From the NCBI GenBank assembly GCA_002066995.1, contig MWTC01000037.1:1-43549 (forward strand): a DNA stretch of 43,549 bases, written 5' to 3'. Below are positions 7,896 through 15,427 of the stretch, one piece after another. How positions within the stretch are numbered: the first letter of the stretch is position 1; each line of letters begins with the position of its first letter. A model generated the notes under the pieces. The model was not told where the DNA came from. It ran no database searches and was given only the letters and a program-made list of their open reading frames with translations. Source of the DNA: Sphingobacteriales bacterium UTBCD1 (lineage in GTDB: Bacteria > Bacteroidota > Bacteroidia > Chitinophagales > Chitinophagaceae). The translations under genes and the position numbers were made by a program.

Positions 7896-7903
7896 CAAAA
7901 CTA
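7896..7903 (-). promoter_or_regulatory. -7 box for the TPR lipoprotein gene
   Basis: On the minus strand this reads TAGTTTTG, an exact TAnnTTTG match, 19 bp before the start codon. No convincing -33 box was seen at the expected distance. Confidence 0.45.
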
Positions 7904-7961
7904 ATGGTTTTACCTGTCCGAGAGATTACACTCGGCTGACAAAACTCTTTTTTAACAAGGA

Positions 7962-7969
7962 TATTTTTG
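7962..7969 (+). promoter_or_regulatory. -7 box for the PD40 propeller gene
   Basis: TATTTTTG matches the Bacteroidota -7 consensus TAnnTTTG and lies 23 bp before the start codon at 7993. The two divergent promoters share a 116-bp intergenic region. Confidence 0.5.
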
Positions 7970-7992
7970 CGGACTTAGCAAAAAATTCCGGT

Positions 7993-9117
7993 ATGAAGAA
8001 ATATGTCATTCATGTTGTCTTTTTCATTGCATTGGTAAGCTTCTTTTCTTTCAGGAAAAATGACAGGAGTTCCGAAGTTTTCAGGCCTGATCCCCACTTT
8101 GCCACAGGCTTGAAAGATTCAATCCATTATCCTGAAGAAAAACATTTCAAAAATGTGCGACAGTTAACTTTTGGCGGCGATAATGCTGAAGCCTATTGGA
8201 GCTATGATGGAAAGTACCTGGTATTTCAGCATAAGAATGATAAGGACGGGGTGAATTGTGATCAGATCTATTATGGGAAAGTACCGGAAAAGCCGGGAGA
8301 AAAATTTGAACCAAAACTGATCAGTGGCGGCAAGGGAAGGACCACCTGTGCTTTTTTTACCAAAGACGGCAAACATATTATTTATGCATCCACTTACCTT
8401 GAGTCAGATGCATGCCCACCTGTTCCGGACCGGAGCAAGTATGGCAACAAATACATCTGGCCGGTATATGCAGGATATGATATTTTCATGGCTGACCTGG
8501 ATGGAAAAGTTGTAAAGCGTCTTACCAATACACCGGGTTATGATGCAGAAGCGACACTTTCACCCGACGGGAAAAAAATGATCTTTACCTCCATGCGTGA
8601 TGGTGATCTTGATCTGTACATTATGGATCTTGCTACGCAAAAAGTGACCCGTATTACACACGAGTTGGGATATGATGGCGGCGCCTGGTTCAGTCCTGAC
8701 GGGAAAAAGATCATCTGGCGGGCCAGCCGTCCAAAGACAAATGAAGAAATTGCTGAGTACAGGAGTTTGTTGAAAGAAAACCTGGTGATGCCTTTGCAAA
8801 TGGAAGTTTTCACTGCTAATGTGGATGGAACTGATGTAAAACAAGTGACGCATCTCGGCGAAGCCAACTGGGCTCCTAATTTTCTGCATGATGGACGCAT
8901 CATTTTCTGCAGCAATCATCAATACCCGAGAGGTTTTCCTTTCAATATGTACACTATGAATGCAGACGGCAGTGACATTCAAAAGATCAGTCATGACAAC
9001 AGCTTTGATGCATTCCCGATGTTATCCCCCGACGGGAAAAAGATCGCTTTCAGCAGCACCCGCAATAATGGCGGCACCCGTGATATCAACATCTTCATTG
9101 CCGATTGGGTGAATTAA
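7993..9117 (+). CDS. Exported TolB-like PD40 beta-propeller protein
   Basis: The 374-residue protein has an N-terminal hydrophobic segment (about residues 4-20, MKKYVIHVVFFIALVSFF) that should direct export. It is followed by repeated WD40-like/PD40 blades. Each blade carries a variant of LSPDGKKIxFxS: WSYDGKYLVF, LSPDGKKMIFTS, FSPDGKKIIWRAS and LSPDGKKIAFSSTR. PD40 propellers occur in TolB and in prolyl oligopeptidases. No peptidase domain follows, so this is a stand-alone propeller, probably a periplasmic binding or scaffold protein. Its partner is not evident from the neighbours. The upstream TAnnTTTG box supports the chosen start. Confidence 0.75.
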   Translation: MKKYVIHVVFFIALVSFFSFRKNDRSSEVFRPDPHFATGLKDSIHYPEEKHFKNVRQLTFGGDNAEAYWSYDGKYLVFQHKNDKDGVNCDQIYYGKVPEKPGEKFEPKLISGGKGRTTCAFFTKDGKHIIYASTYLESDACPPVPDRSKYGNKYIWPVYAGYDIFMADLDGKVVKRLTNTPGYDAEATLSPDGKKMIFTSMRDGDLDLYIMDLATQKVTRITHELGYDGGAWFSPDGKKIIWRASRPKTNEEIAEYRSLLKENLVMPLQMEVFTANVDGTDVKQVTHLGEANWAPNFLHDGRIIFCSNHQYPRGFPFNMYTMNADGSDIQKISHDNSFDAFPMLSPDGKKIAFSSTRNNGGTRDINIFIADWVN

Positions 9118-9166
9118 GAAGACCCGTTTGCAAAATTGGGATTAGATTTGTATCAAATCCTCATTT

Positions 9167-9625
9167 ATGTATAATGTCATTTTGCATCTGCATAGCGGTT
9201 TACGTTGGCTGGTACTCTTGCTGTTGCTGATTGTAGTATATCGCAGTTTTTTTGCCGGCAGCCGGCCCTTTGGCAGTACGGACAGAAAGTTCAGCTTATT
9301 TACATTGATCGTTTGTGATTTTATGATACTGATCGGCATCTATCAATGGATCGCCGGCAATTGGGGATTAGAAAGCATCCAGGCCAATGGAATGAAAAAT
9401 GTAATGCATGACCCCATACTCAGGTTTTATGCCATCGAACACCCGATTGGAATGCTGATCGCCATTATCATGGTGCATATAGGATGGATTTATGCGAAGA
9501 AAGACCTGCCCGGTGCCGTGAAGCATAAGAGGGTACTGCTGTTCTATGGCCTTGCCTTACTCATCATTATTGTTTCCTTACCCTGGCCATTCCGCCAGGC
9601 GGGAGCGGGAAGAGGTTGGTATTAA
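9167..9625 (+). CDS. Small four-helix membrane protein (cytochrome b-like, uncharacterised)
   Basis: The 152-residue protein has about four membrane helices (residues roughly 9-27, 43-64, 89-108 and 124-142). It starts with LHLHSGLRWLVLL, and further histidines lie in HDPILRFYAIEHPIGML and MVHIGWIY, at helix ends. Paired histidines in helices suggest haem b binding, and relatives in Bacteroidota are sometimes annotated as cytochrome b, but no firm family hallmark is visible. It follows the PD40 gene by 49 bp on the same strand and may be co-transcribed. Function unknown. Confidence 0.6.
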   Translation: MYNVILHLHSGLRWLVLLLLLIVVYRSFFAGSRPFGSTDRKFSLFTLIVCDFMILIGIYQWIAGNWGLESIQANGMKNVMHDPILRFYAIEHPIGMLIAIIMVHIGWIYAKKDLPGAVKHKRVLLFYGLALLIIIVSLPWPFRQAGAGRGWY

Positions 9626-9705
9626 ATTTTTTCCGGGATACCACTTCATTTTGATTTTATGGATGCCCGGGCTAATGGTATTGGGATCAGGTTAAAATAA
9701 TTTTA

Positions 9706-10218
9706 TTATGCACCCTTCATTCCCAAACTGATCACTTCACAATCTTTGATTACTTTATTATTTATTGCAAAACGAACCGCAGTTCTCATTTTATGCCAGC
9801 CTTGTTTACCTGCAGCTCCCGGATTCATGTACAGGCAACGGATCTTTTCATCATACATGATTTTTAAAATGTGTGAATGGCCACAGATGAAAAGCTGTGG
9901 CTGATGGATCCGTAATTCTTTTTTTGTTTCCGGATTATATCGGGGTGGAGATCCGCCGATATGCCGTATCATCACTTTTACTTCTTCGCAATTAAAAACG
10001 AGTTGCTCGGGGAATTCAGAACGTGTTTCCCGGCCGTCAATGTTTCCGTAAACCCCACGGAATTTTATACCGCGGTTTGCAATGGCAGCGCTGATGGCTT
10101 CAGCCACTCCTTCTCCAAAATCACCTGCATGCCATAGCTCATCGCACTTTTCAAAGTGTTTGAAAATATTTTCATCAAGATATCCATGTGTATCAGATAT
10201 AAGCCCGATCCGTATCAT
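9706..10218 (-). CDS. YfcE/MJ0936-family metallophosphoesterase
   Basis: The 170-residue protein has all calcineurin-like phosphoesterase motifs in order: D9-x-H11 in ISDTHG, GD at 32-33, GNID with N59, H86 in RHIGG, and GHSH with H114 and H116, followed by MNPGAA. These residues hold two metal ions that hydrolyse phosphodiesters. The short YfcE/MJ0936 family is cytoplasmic and lacks a signal peptide, as here; natural substrates are not well established. It follows the Nudix gene on the same strand after a 78-bp low-complexity gap and may share its transcript. Confidence 0.85.
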   Translation of the reverse strand: MIRIGLISDTHGYLDENIFKHFEKCDELWHAGDFGEGVAEAISAAIANRGIKFRGVYGNIDGRETRSEFPEQLVFNCEEVKVMIRHIGGSPPRYNPETKKELRIHQPQLFICGHSHILKIMYDEKIRCLYMNPGAAGKQGWHKMRTAVRFAINNKVIKDCEVISLGMKGA

Positions 10219-10225
10219 AATTATT

Positions 10226-10291
10226 CAACCATCAAACCATCCAACAATAAAACCATAAAGCCATCCAGCCATAAAAAAATAAAACCATCTA
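10226..10291. repeat. Degenerate CCAT-rich low-complexity tract
   Basis: The gap between the Nudix and phosphodiesterase genes consists of imperfect repeats of AACCATC / AGCCATCC / AAACCATA units. It has no coding or hairpin signal and looks like slippage-derived simple sequence. Confidence 0.6.
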
Positions 10292-10296
10292 TCTAT

Positions 10297-10701
10297 TCAC
10301 TCAACCCACCCATCCTTCTTCAATCGCTCCAGTATCATCACAGCACCCGGCGCCTGATTTTTTTCTTTTAAATATTCGTCCACCGTAAAATATTTCAATT
10401 CCCCGATCTCGGCAGAGGCTTCGGGATCGATCTTCTTTTTCACAAAAAAACAATCCTGTTCCATGATGGTGCCATTGCTTTCTCCATAGGCAGGAGCCTT
10501 GATGTGAGTGTAATATTCCAGGTCTTCTTCGTTCAATTTCACGTTCAGCTCTTCTGCTATTTCACGGCAGAGAGCCTGTGGAGCCGTTTCATCTTTATCC
10601 TTTTTCCCTCCGGGTAAATAAAAACATTGTTTGTTTTTGCTGAAAGCAAGCAACAGTTTTTTGTTTTCGATCACTAATAATCCCGCGGTAGGTAATTGCA
10701 T
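10297..10701 (-). CDS. Nudix hydrolase
   Basis: The 134-residue protein carries a perfect Nudix box (G-x5-E-x7-RE-x2-EE): G32, E38, R46-E47 and E50-E51, in GKKDKDETAPQALCREIAEE. Nudix enzymes hydrolyse nucleoside diphosphates linked to another group, often to cleanse oxidised nucleotides. The upstream part (GLLVIENKKLLLAFSKNKQCFYLPGGK) matches the mutator-type Nudix layout. Substrate cannot be told from sequence. It lies just upstream of the phosphodiesterase gene on the same strand. Confidence 0.88.
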   Translation of the reverse strand: MQLPTAGLLVIENKKLLLAFSKNKQCFYLPGGKKDKDETAPQALCREIAEELNVKLNEEDLEYYTHIKAPAYGESNGTIMEQDCFFVKKKIDPEASAEIGELKYFTVDEYLKEKNQAPGAVMILERLKKDGWVE

Positions 10702-10830
10702 AAGGCAAAAGTCGGGAAAAGCTGAATGTCATACTTCTCCTAAATCATCCGGAAAATTTAATTTCCGTTATTGCATCAAATCCGGAATTGAAAAATCCAG
10801 CAACTGCCCTGATTTATAAATCGTTTTTCC

Positions 10831-10890
10831 CTGATCTTTTTGTTTCTTTTTCCATCAAGGGAAAAAGAAAACAAAGGCTATTAAGATCAG
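10831..10890. repeat. 60-bp imperfect palindrome in a 423-bp gene-free stretch
   Basis: The outer arms CTGATCTT (10831-10838) and AAGATCAG (10883-10890) match exactly. An inner stem, TTTCTTTTTCC (10843-10853) and GGAAAAAGAAA (10860-10870), closes a 6-nt loop. It may be a small non-autonomous element or an RNA hairpin. The flanking parts of the gap (10702-10830 and 10891-10952) show nothing that I recognise. Confidence 0.45.
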
Positions 10891-10952
10891 ACGAATTTCC
10901 TTAGTACTAGTAAAGAGGATCCAGTCACTTACAGCGTATCATCCTTTCTCCG

Positions 10953-10960
10953 TAAATTTG
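10953..10960 (+). promoter_or_regulatory. -7 box candidate upstream of homogentisate dioxygenase
   Basis: TAAATTTG is an exact TAnnTTTG match. It would start a transcript at about 10967 with an untranslated leader near 160 nt before the dioxygenase start codon. No clear -33 box was found. Confidence 0.4.
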
Positions 10961-11124
10961 GAGTATGCCATTCCACAGGAACTTTACTTACTGGATAGAT
11001 AAAAGAAAATGGAAGTACATCTTCCTCCTGGCAACATTGGAGTTATCCCAAACCTGAGATCTGCTTTCCCAAAGGTAAGAACAGGTCTTTTAAATCTATT
11101 TATTTCATTTTTTAATTCTTAACT

Positions 11125-12282
11125 ATGCCTCACTATCATACACTCGGAAACATTCCGCACAAACGCCATACACAGTTCCGCCGCCCGGATGGTGAACTGT
11201 ATTCGGAGCAGCTATTTTCCACCGAAGGTTTTTCAGATGATTATTCACTGATGTATCATGTGCATCCGCCCACCATGATCATTAAAACGGAACCGCAGGT
11301 GAGCGTGGCTCCTCAGGTTGCCGAAGAAAAAATGCTGAAGCCCAGAAGCTTTGAAGGATTCAACATCAAACCTGAAAACGATTTTCTGAAAAGCCGCAAG
11401 GCAGTTTTGGTGAACAATGATGTTCATCTGGTGCTGGCGGCTCCCCGGCAAAGCATGACAGAATATTTTTACAAGAATACCGATGCGGATGAAATGATCT
11501 ATGTTCATGAAGGGGAGGGCACCCTGCATACCATGTACGGGGATCTTCCTTTCGGCAACGGCGATTATCTGGTGATACCGAGAGGGACCATCTATCAGAT
11601 AGAATTTAAAGGAGAAAACAACCGGCTTCTCGTTCTTGAATCATTCAGCCCCATTCGCTATCCAAAAAAATATCTCAGCAGGCATGGCCAGTTGCTCGAG
11701 CATTCTCCCTATTGTGAAAGAGATATCCGTACGCCGCAGAACCTGGTCACCATAGATCAGAAAGGCGATTTCCTGATCCGTGCCAAAAAGAAAGGCATGC
11801 TCTACGGATTGCATTATGGCACTCACCCTTTTGATGTGGTGGGCTGGGATGGCTGCTGTTACCCGTTTGCATTTTCCATTCATGATTTTGAACCGATAAC
11901 CGGAAGGGTGCATCAGCCGCCACCCGTGCACCAGACATTTGAAGGAAATAATTTTGTAGTCTGTTCTTTTGTGCCAAGACTATATGATTATCATCCGCAG
12001 GCCATTCCGGCCCCGTATAATCATAGTAATATTGATAGTGATGAAGTGATCTATTATGCAGAGGGTGAATTCATGAGCCGCAAGCATGTCACCCGCGGGA
12101 TGATCACACTGCATCCTGCCGGTATTCCGCACGGGCCGCATCCGGGAGCAGTGCAGAAAAGCATCGGTGCAAAAGAAACCAAAGAGCTTGCCGTGATGGT
12201 GGACACATTCCATCCGTTCATGCTTACCAAAGAAGCGCTGGATATCGAGAACAAGGATTATGTGATGAGCTGGGCAGAGTGA
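11125..12282 (+). CDS. hmgA: Homogentisate 1,2-dioxygenase
   Basis: The 385-residue protein matches the Bacteroidota form of homogentisate dioxygenase from its first residues (HTLGNIPHKRHTQFRRPDG) to its C-terminal metal site. The enzyme opens the ring of homogentisate to maleylacetoacetate in tyrosine and phenylalanine breakdown, using Fe(II). Likely iron ligands are H300 (APYNHSN), E307 and H336 (GIPHGPHPG), matching the His-Glu-His set of the cupin fold. Bacterial proteobacterial and human enzymes are longer (about 430-445 residues), so this is the compact type. No fumarylacetoacetase or 4-hydroxyphenylpyruvate dioxygenase gene lies next to it. A strong terminator follows at 12351. Confidence 0.9.
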   Translation: MPHYHTLGNIPHKRHTQFRRPDGELYSEQLFSTEGFSDDYSLMYHVHPPTMIIKTEPQVSVAPQVAEEKMLKPRSFEGFNIKPENDFLKSRKAVLVNNDVHLVLAAPRQSMTEYFYKNTDADEMIYVHEGEGTLHTMYGDLPFGNGDYLVIPRGTIYQIEFKGENNRLLVLESFSPIRYPKKYLSRHGQLLEHSPYCERDIRTPQNLVTIDQKGDFLIRAKKKGMLYGLHYGTHPFDVVGWDGCCYPFAFSIHDFEPITGRVHQPPPVHQTFEGNNFVVCSFVPRLYDYHPQAIPAPYNHSNIDSDEVIYYAEGEFMSRKHVTRGMITLHPAGIPHGPHPGAVQKSIGAKETKELAVMVDTFHPFMLTKEALDIENKDYVMSWAE

Positions 12283-12350
12283 TTCATTTCCTGTAAAAGC
12301 ATTTTGAAAAAAATACGGAAGTAAAGCAACAGGGCCTGAAAAACTTTTTA

Positions 12351-12396
12351 GAAGATCATAAACGGTTGTGAACCGTTGTTATGATCTTCTTTTTTT
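12351..12396 (+). terminator. Strong factor-independent terminator after hmgA
   Basis: An 11-bp stem GAAGATCATAA / TTATGATCTTC, continued by ACGGTT / AACCGT with a one-sided bulge, closes a GTG loop and is followed by seven T. The remaining sequence to the next gene (12397-12624) shows no other feature that I can support. Confidence 0.9.
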
Positions 12397-12624
12397 GTTC
12401 GGGGACTCTGTTTTGTCTGCACGGACAAAAAATAATTATGAAAACGTAATTTTTTCTCTGATAAATCAGGAAACTAGATACAAAAGACCTTCATGTCCGG
12501 ATTAATGCTTCAATTGCCGGTGAAAAAAAGAAAACGGACTGATCAATATCATCTGCGAACATGATTTAGTCATAATAATTTGAATCAAGGTGAAATAATC
12601 TTGCAGTTCAAAACACACTCGCAT

Positions 12625-13176
12625 ATGAAACGATTTATTTTACTTTTTACGGCAGCAGCTTTTGCCGCCTGCAATTCCGGTACAGATAATAATAAAACCT
12701 CATCTTCCGGAACCACTTTTGATACGCATTCACAGGCAGGAGTGGTGGACTCCACTTCCCAGCCCAATGTGGTACAGGTAGCCATCGGCAGCAAAGACCA
12801 CACTACGCTGGTGGAAGCAGTGAAAGCGGCTGACCTGGTAACGTCATTATCCAATGCAGGTCCGTTCACGGTTTTTGCTCCTACGAATGCGGCATTTGAT
12901 AAACTGCCGAAAGGAACCGTGGAAGATCTTTTGAAGCCGGCAAAGAAAAACGACCTGATCAATGTGCTGCAGTACCATGTGTATGTCGGCGTTTTGAAAG
13001 CGGACCAGTTGCGTGATGGAATGTCACTCGGCATGGTGAATGGCGATAATATTAAAATAACCATGGAGAATGGCAAACCTGTCATCAACGGCAAAGCTCA
13101 TATTGTGGCATCCGTTCCTGCTTCCAACGGTATTGTTCATGTGATAGATGAAGTATTATTGCCTCCGGCAAAATAA
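12625..13176 (+). CDS. Fasciclin-domain lipoprotein
   Basis: Translation probably starts at 12625, because MKRFILLFTAAAFAAC is a proper lipoprotein signal with a lipobox cysteine at residue 16; an in-frame extension upstream to 12580 would spoil it. The mature 168-residue part is a Ser/Thr/Asn-rich linker followed by one fasciclin (FAS1) domain, with the hallmark H1 segment GPFTVFAPTNAAFDKLP and the H2-like IVHVIDEVLLPP. FAS1 domains mediate adhesion and protein binding. The protein should be surface or periplasm anchored. A strong terminator follows. Function beyond adhesion-like binding is unknown. Confidence 0.85.
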   Translation: MKRFILLFTAAAFAACNSGTDNNKTSSSGTTFDTHSQAGVVDSTSQPNVVQVAIGSKDHTTLVEAVKAADLVTSLSNAGPFTVFAPTNAAFDKLPKGTVEDLLKPAKKNDLINVLQYHVYVGVLKADQLRDGMSLGMVNGDNIKITMENGKPVINGKAHIVASVPASNGIVHVIDEVLLPPAK

Positions 13177-13201
13177 ACTGCTTTCTTTTTTTAATGTTTG
13201 T

Positions 13202-13237
13202 GCCTGCTCCGGTAAAGACTGTGAGCAGGCTTTTTTT
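13202..13237 (+). terminator. Terminator after the fasciclin gene
   Basis: An 8-bp perfect stem, GCCTGCTC (13202-13209) and GAGCAGGC (13223-13230), is followed by seven T. It marks the left boundary between housekeeping genes and the defence island. Confidence 0.9.
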
Positions 13238-13353
13238 ATCCGGATGATAAAAGGCGGGATAGAATTGAGAAATGATTTAAGTGGATTTTTCGAATAGCTT
13301 TCAAACGTTGATTTATTATAAAGGAGCAGCAAACAAGTTCCTAACTTCGTCGG

Positions 13354-13767
13354 ATGGCTGATGTACATGATAAGAAGACCCGCAGTTACAATATGAGCAG
13401 GATCAGGGGGAAGGATACGAAGCCGGAGATGCTGGTGAGAAGATTGTTACATGCACATGGATTCAGATACTCGTTACATAATAAGAAATTACCCGGGAAA
13501 CCGGATATTGTTTTATCGAAATATAAAACTGTAATTTTTGTTCATGGATGTTTCTGGCATGGGCATAAAAACTGCAAATATTATGTAGTTCCGAAAACAA
13601 GGACCAGATGGTGGCAAAAAAAAATAAACTCCAACAAAATCAATGATCAGCAAGCTGTTAAAGCTTTAAGGAAAGACGGGTGGAAGATCATTACTATCTG
13701 GGAATGCAGATTGAAGCCTGCAAAAGCTGATGCGACTTTAAATTCCCTTCTTAAAAAATTCTCCTGA
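13354..13767 (+). CDS. vsr: Very-short-patch-repair (Vsr) endonuclease
   Basis: The 137-residue protein starts MADVHDKKTRSYNMSRIR, like E. coli Vsr, and keeps the catalytic E25, D51 (LPGKPDIV), H64 and H69 (HGCFWHGH). The structural zinc ligands C66, H71, C74 and C118 are also present. Position 63, a threonine in E. coli Vsr, is valine here. Vsr nicks beside T:G mismatches made when 5-methylcytosine deaminates, classically in Dcm CCWGG sites. It therefore normally accompanies a cytosine-5 methyltransferase, and one lies downstream after the XRE gene. It has its own 155-bp downstream gap, so it is probably a separate transcription unit. Confidence 0.92.
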   Translation: MADVHDKKTRSYNMSRIRGKDTKPEMLVRRLLHAHGFRYSLHNKKLPGKPDIVLSKYKTVIFVHGCFWHGHKNCKYYVVPKTRTRWWQKKINSNKINDQQAVKALRKDGWKIITIWECRLKPAKADATLNSLLKKFS

Positions 13768-13878
13768 TAATCTTTAAATAATTTGGCTGCTACTTTAATC
13801 CAAAATTCTATTAAATGATTGGGAAAGTATAGCCTTACTCGTCAATCAAGATTTATTAACCAATTCACATTGTGTTCT

Positions 13879-13893
13879 AAAGCATACAGCTTT
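13879..13893. promoter_or_regulatory. Candidate controller-protein operator
   Basis: AAAGC, five bases, then GCTTT form a perfect inverted repeat 29 bp before the XRE gene, nested in a wider imperfect repeat TGTGTT (13871-13876) / AACACA (13898-13903). Self-regulating XRE controller proteins of restriction-modification systems bind such sites. No biochemical support is available. Confidence 0.35.
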
Positions 13894-13922
13894 TAAAAAC
13901 ACATAAAAATACATTTACAAAT

Positions 13923-14150
13923 ATGGATATGAAAGTTGCCATTGGTGAAAGAATTGCGCAATTACGCAAAGCAAAAAAACTATCTCAACAAAAATTTTCT
14001 TATGAAGCAGAAATAGAGAGAAGCTATCTGACTCATGTTGAAAAAGGGCGAAAAAATATATCCATTGACACATTGATTAAAATAACAAACGCATTAGGAG
14101 TTTCTTTAAAAGAATTCTTTAAACCTGAAGTGTTTTCCAAAAATGAGTAG
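13923..14150 (+). CDS. XRE-family helix-turn-helix controller protein
   Basis: The 75-residue protein is essentially one Cro/C1-type HTH domain: IGERIAQLRKAKKLSQQKFSYEAEIERSYLTHVEKGRKNISIDTLIKI. This size and makeup match the controller (C) proteins that time expression of restriction-modification genes. The last 8 bp overlap the methyltransferase start, so the two are translated together. It presumably regulates the defence operon, perhaps letting methylation come before attack functions. An antitoxin role is less likely because no toxin-like gene is adjacent. A start two codons downstream (MKVAIGER, 13929) is also possible. Confidence 0.8.
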   Translation: MDMKVAIGERIAQLRKAKKLSQQKFSYEAEIERSYLTHVEKGRKNISIDTLIKITNALGVSLKEFFKPEVFSKNE

Positions 14151-15405
14151 GAGACTGAATTTTATTGACCTGTTTGCCGGAGCTGGAGGACTCTCCGAAG
14201 GTTTTATTCGGGAAGGTTATGAGCCTATTGCTCATGTAGAAATGGACGAAGCTGCCTGTTATACTTTAAAAACACGAGCTGCATACCATTTTCTGAAATC
14301 AGAAAAAAAGTTAGAAATATACAAGCAGTATTTAAAAAACGAAATATCCAGAGATGGACTTTATCAAGAAATCCCAGAAGACGTACTCAGAAGTATTATA
14401 AATCTGCCAATTGGTGCAGAAAATAATCCAGAGATTCATAAAGAAATAGCCCGGCAATTAAACAATCGGGAGGTTGATTTGATTATTGGAGGGCCACCTT
14501 GCCAGGCATATTCTTTAGCAGGTAGAGCAAGAAGTAATAACAAAATGAAAGGCGATCCACGTAACTACCTCTATGTTCAGTATGCAAAATATCTGGAGAA
14601 ATATCAACCAAAAATGTTTGTATTCGAGAATGTATTAGGATTGAAATCTGCAGGTTCTGGAATTTATCTTAAAAATATGGAAAGGCTGTTTGATAAAAAA
14701 GGATACAACATACAGCTTTTCACAGTTGAAGCAAACAATTTTGGGGTCCTGCAAAACAGGAAAAGGATTATCATAATCGGCTGCCATAAAGATTTAAACA
14801 TTATCCTGCCGGATATAGAAGCTATACGATGGCACAAAAAGCACACTGTAAATGAATTGTTAAGTGATCTTCCACCAATTAAGGCTGGTGAAGGAGTTGA
14901 TAAGTTCGTTCTTTATTACAAACATTCAATAGAATATCTGAACAACGCCGGTATCCGTAATGGAATTAATATTCTCACGCAACACGTTGCCCGCCCGCAT
15001 ACATTACAGGACAAAGAAATTTATCGCATCGCAGTTGAACATTTATTGAAAGGACAAAGACTCAGCTATACATCATTACCTGACCGGTTGAAATCACATG
15101 CTAATCAACATTCTTTTTTAGACCGGTTTAAAGTAGTTGATGCCAATGCAGAATACTCTCAGACCGTAGTAGCACATATTGCGAAAGATGGACATTACTA
15201 TATCCATCCTGATATAAAACAAAACCGTTCGCTAACTGTAAGGGAAGCTGCACGATTACAGTCTTTTCCTGATGATTATTATTTTGAAGGAGTGATAGAA
15301 GGGAAAAACAGAACTGCCGCTTTCAAACAGATTGGAAATGCTGTACCACCAATGATGGCAGAAAAAATTGCACACTCAATAAAAAACATTCTATCAAATT
15401 GCTAA
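14143..15405 (+). CDS. drmMII: DNA cytosine-5 methyltransferase (DrmMII-like)
   Basis: The 420-residue protein has the motifs of 5-methylcytosine methyltransferases in order: I FIDLFAGAGGLSEGF (residues 7-21), IV GGPPCQAYSLAG with catalytic C120, VI FENVLGL, VIII NNFGVLQNRKRIIIIG, and X QIGNAVPP near the C-terminus. The target recognition domain lies between about 230 and 350. In class 2 DISARM this enzyme marks host DNA as self; the described Bacillus enzyme modifies CCWGG. The neighbouring Vsr gene suggests a related target but the recognition sequence cannot be read here. The gene overlaps the XRE gene by 8 bp and precedes drmE by 22 bp. Confidence 0.9.
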   Translation: MSRRLNFIDLFAGAGGLSEGFIREGYEPIAHVEMDEAACYTLKTRAAYHFLKSEKKLEIYKQYLKNEISRDGLYQEIPEDVLRSIINLPIGAENNPEIHKEIARQLNNREVDLIIGGPPCQAYSLAGRARSNNKMKGDPRNYLYVQYAKYLEKYQPKMFVFENVLGLKSAGSGIYLKNMERLFDKKGYNIQLFTVEANNFGVLQNRKRIIIIGCHKDLNIILPDIEAIRWHKKHTVNELLSDLPPIKAGEGVDKFVLYYKHSIEYLNNAGIRNGINILTQHVARPHTLQDKEIYRIAVEHLLKGQRLSYTSLPDRLKSHANQHSFLDRFKVVDANAEYSQTVVAHIAKDGHYYIHPDIKQNRSLTVREAARLQSFPDDYYFEGVIEGKNRTAAFKQIGNAVPPMMAEKIAHSIKNILSNC

Positions 15406-15427
15406 AGCTAATCTGAAATAATCTGTA

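Noticed and set aside
10965-11057. 30-codon ORF in the hmgA leader as an attenuator peptide
   Set aside because: Its start would coincide with the predicted transcription start and the codons show no run of tyrosine or phenylalanine.
13923-14150. XRE protein as antitoxin of a toxin-antitoxin pair
   Set aside because: No small toxin-like ORF is adjacent, and the gene overlaps the methyltransferase.
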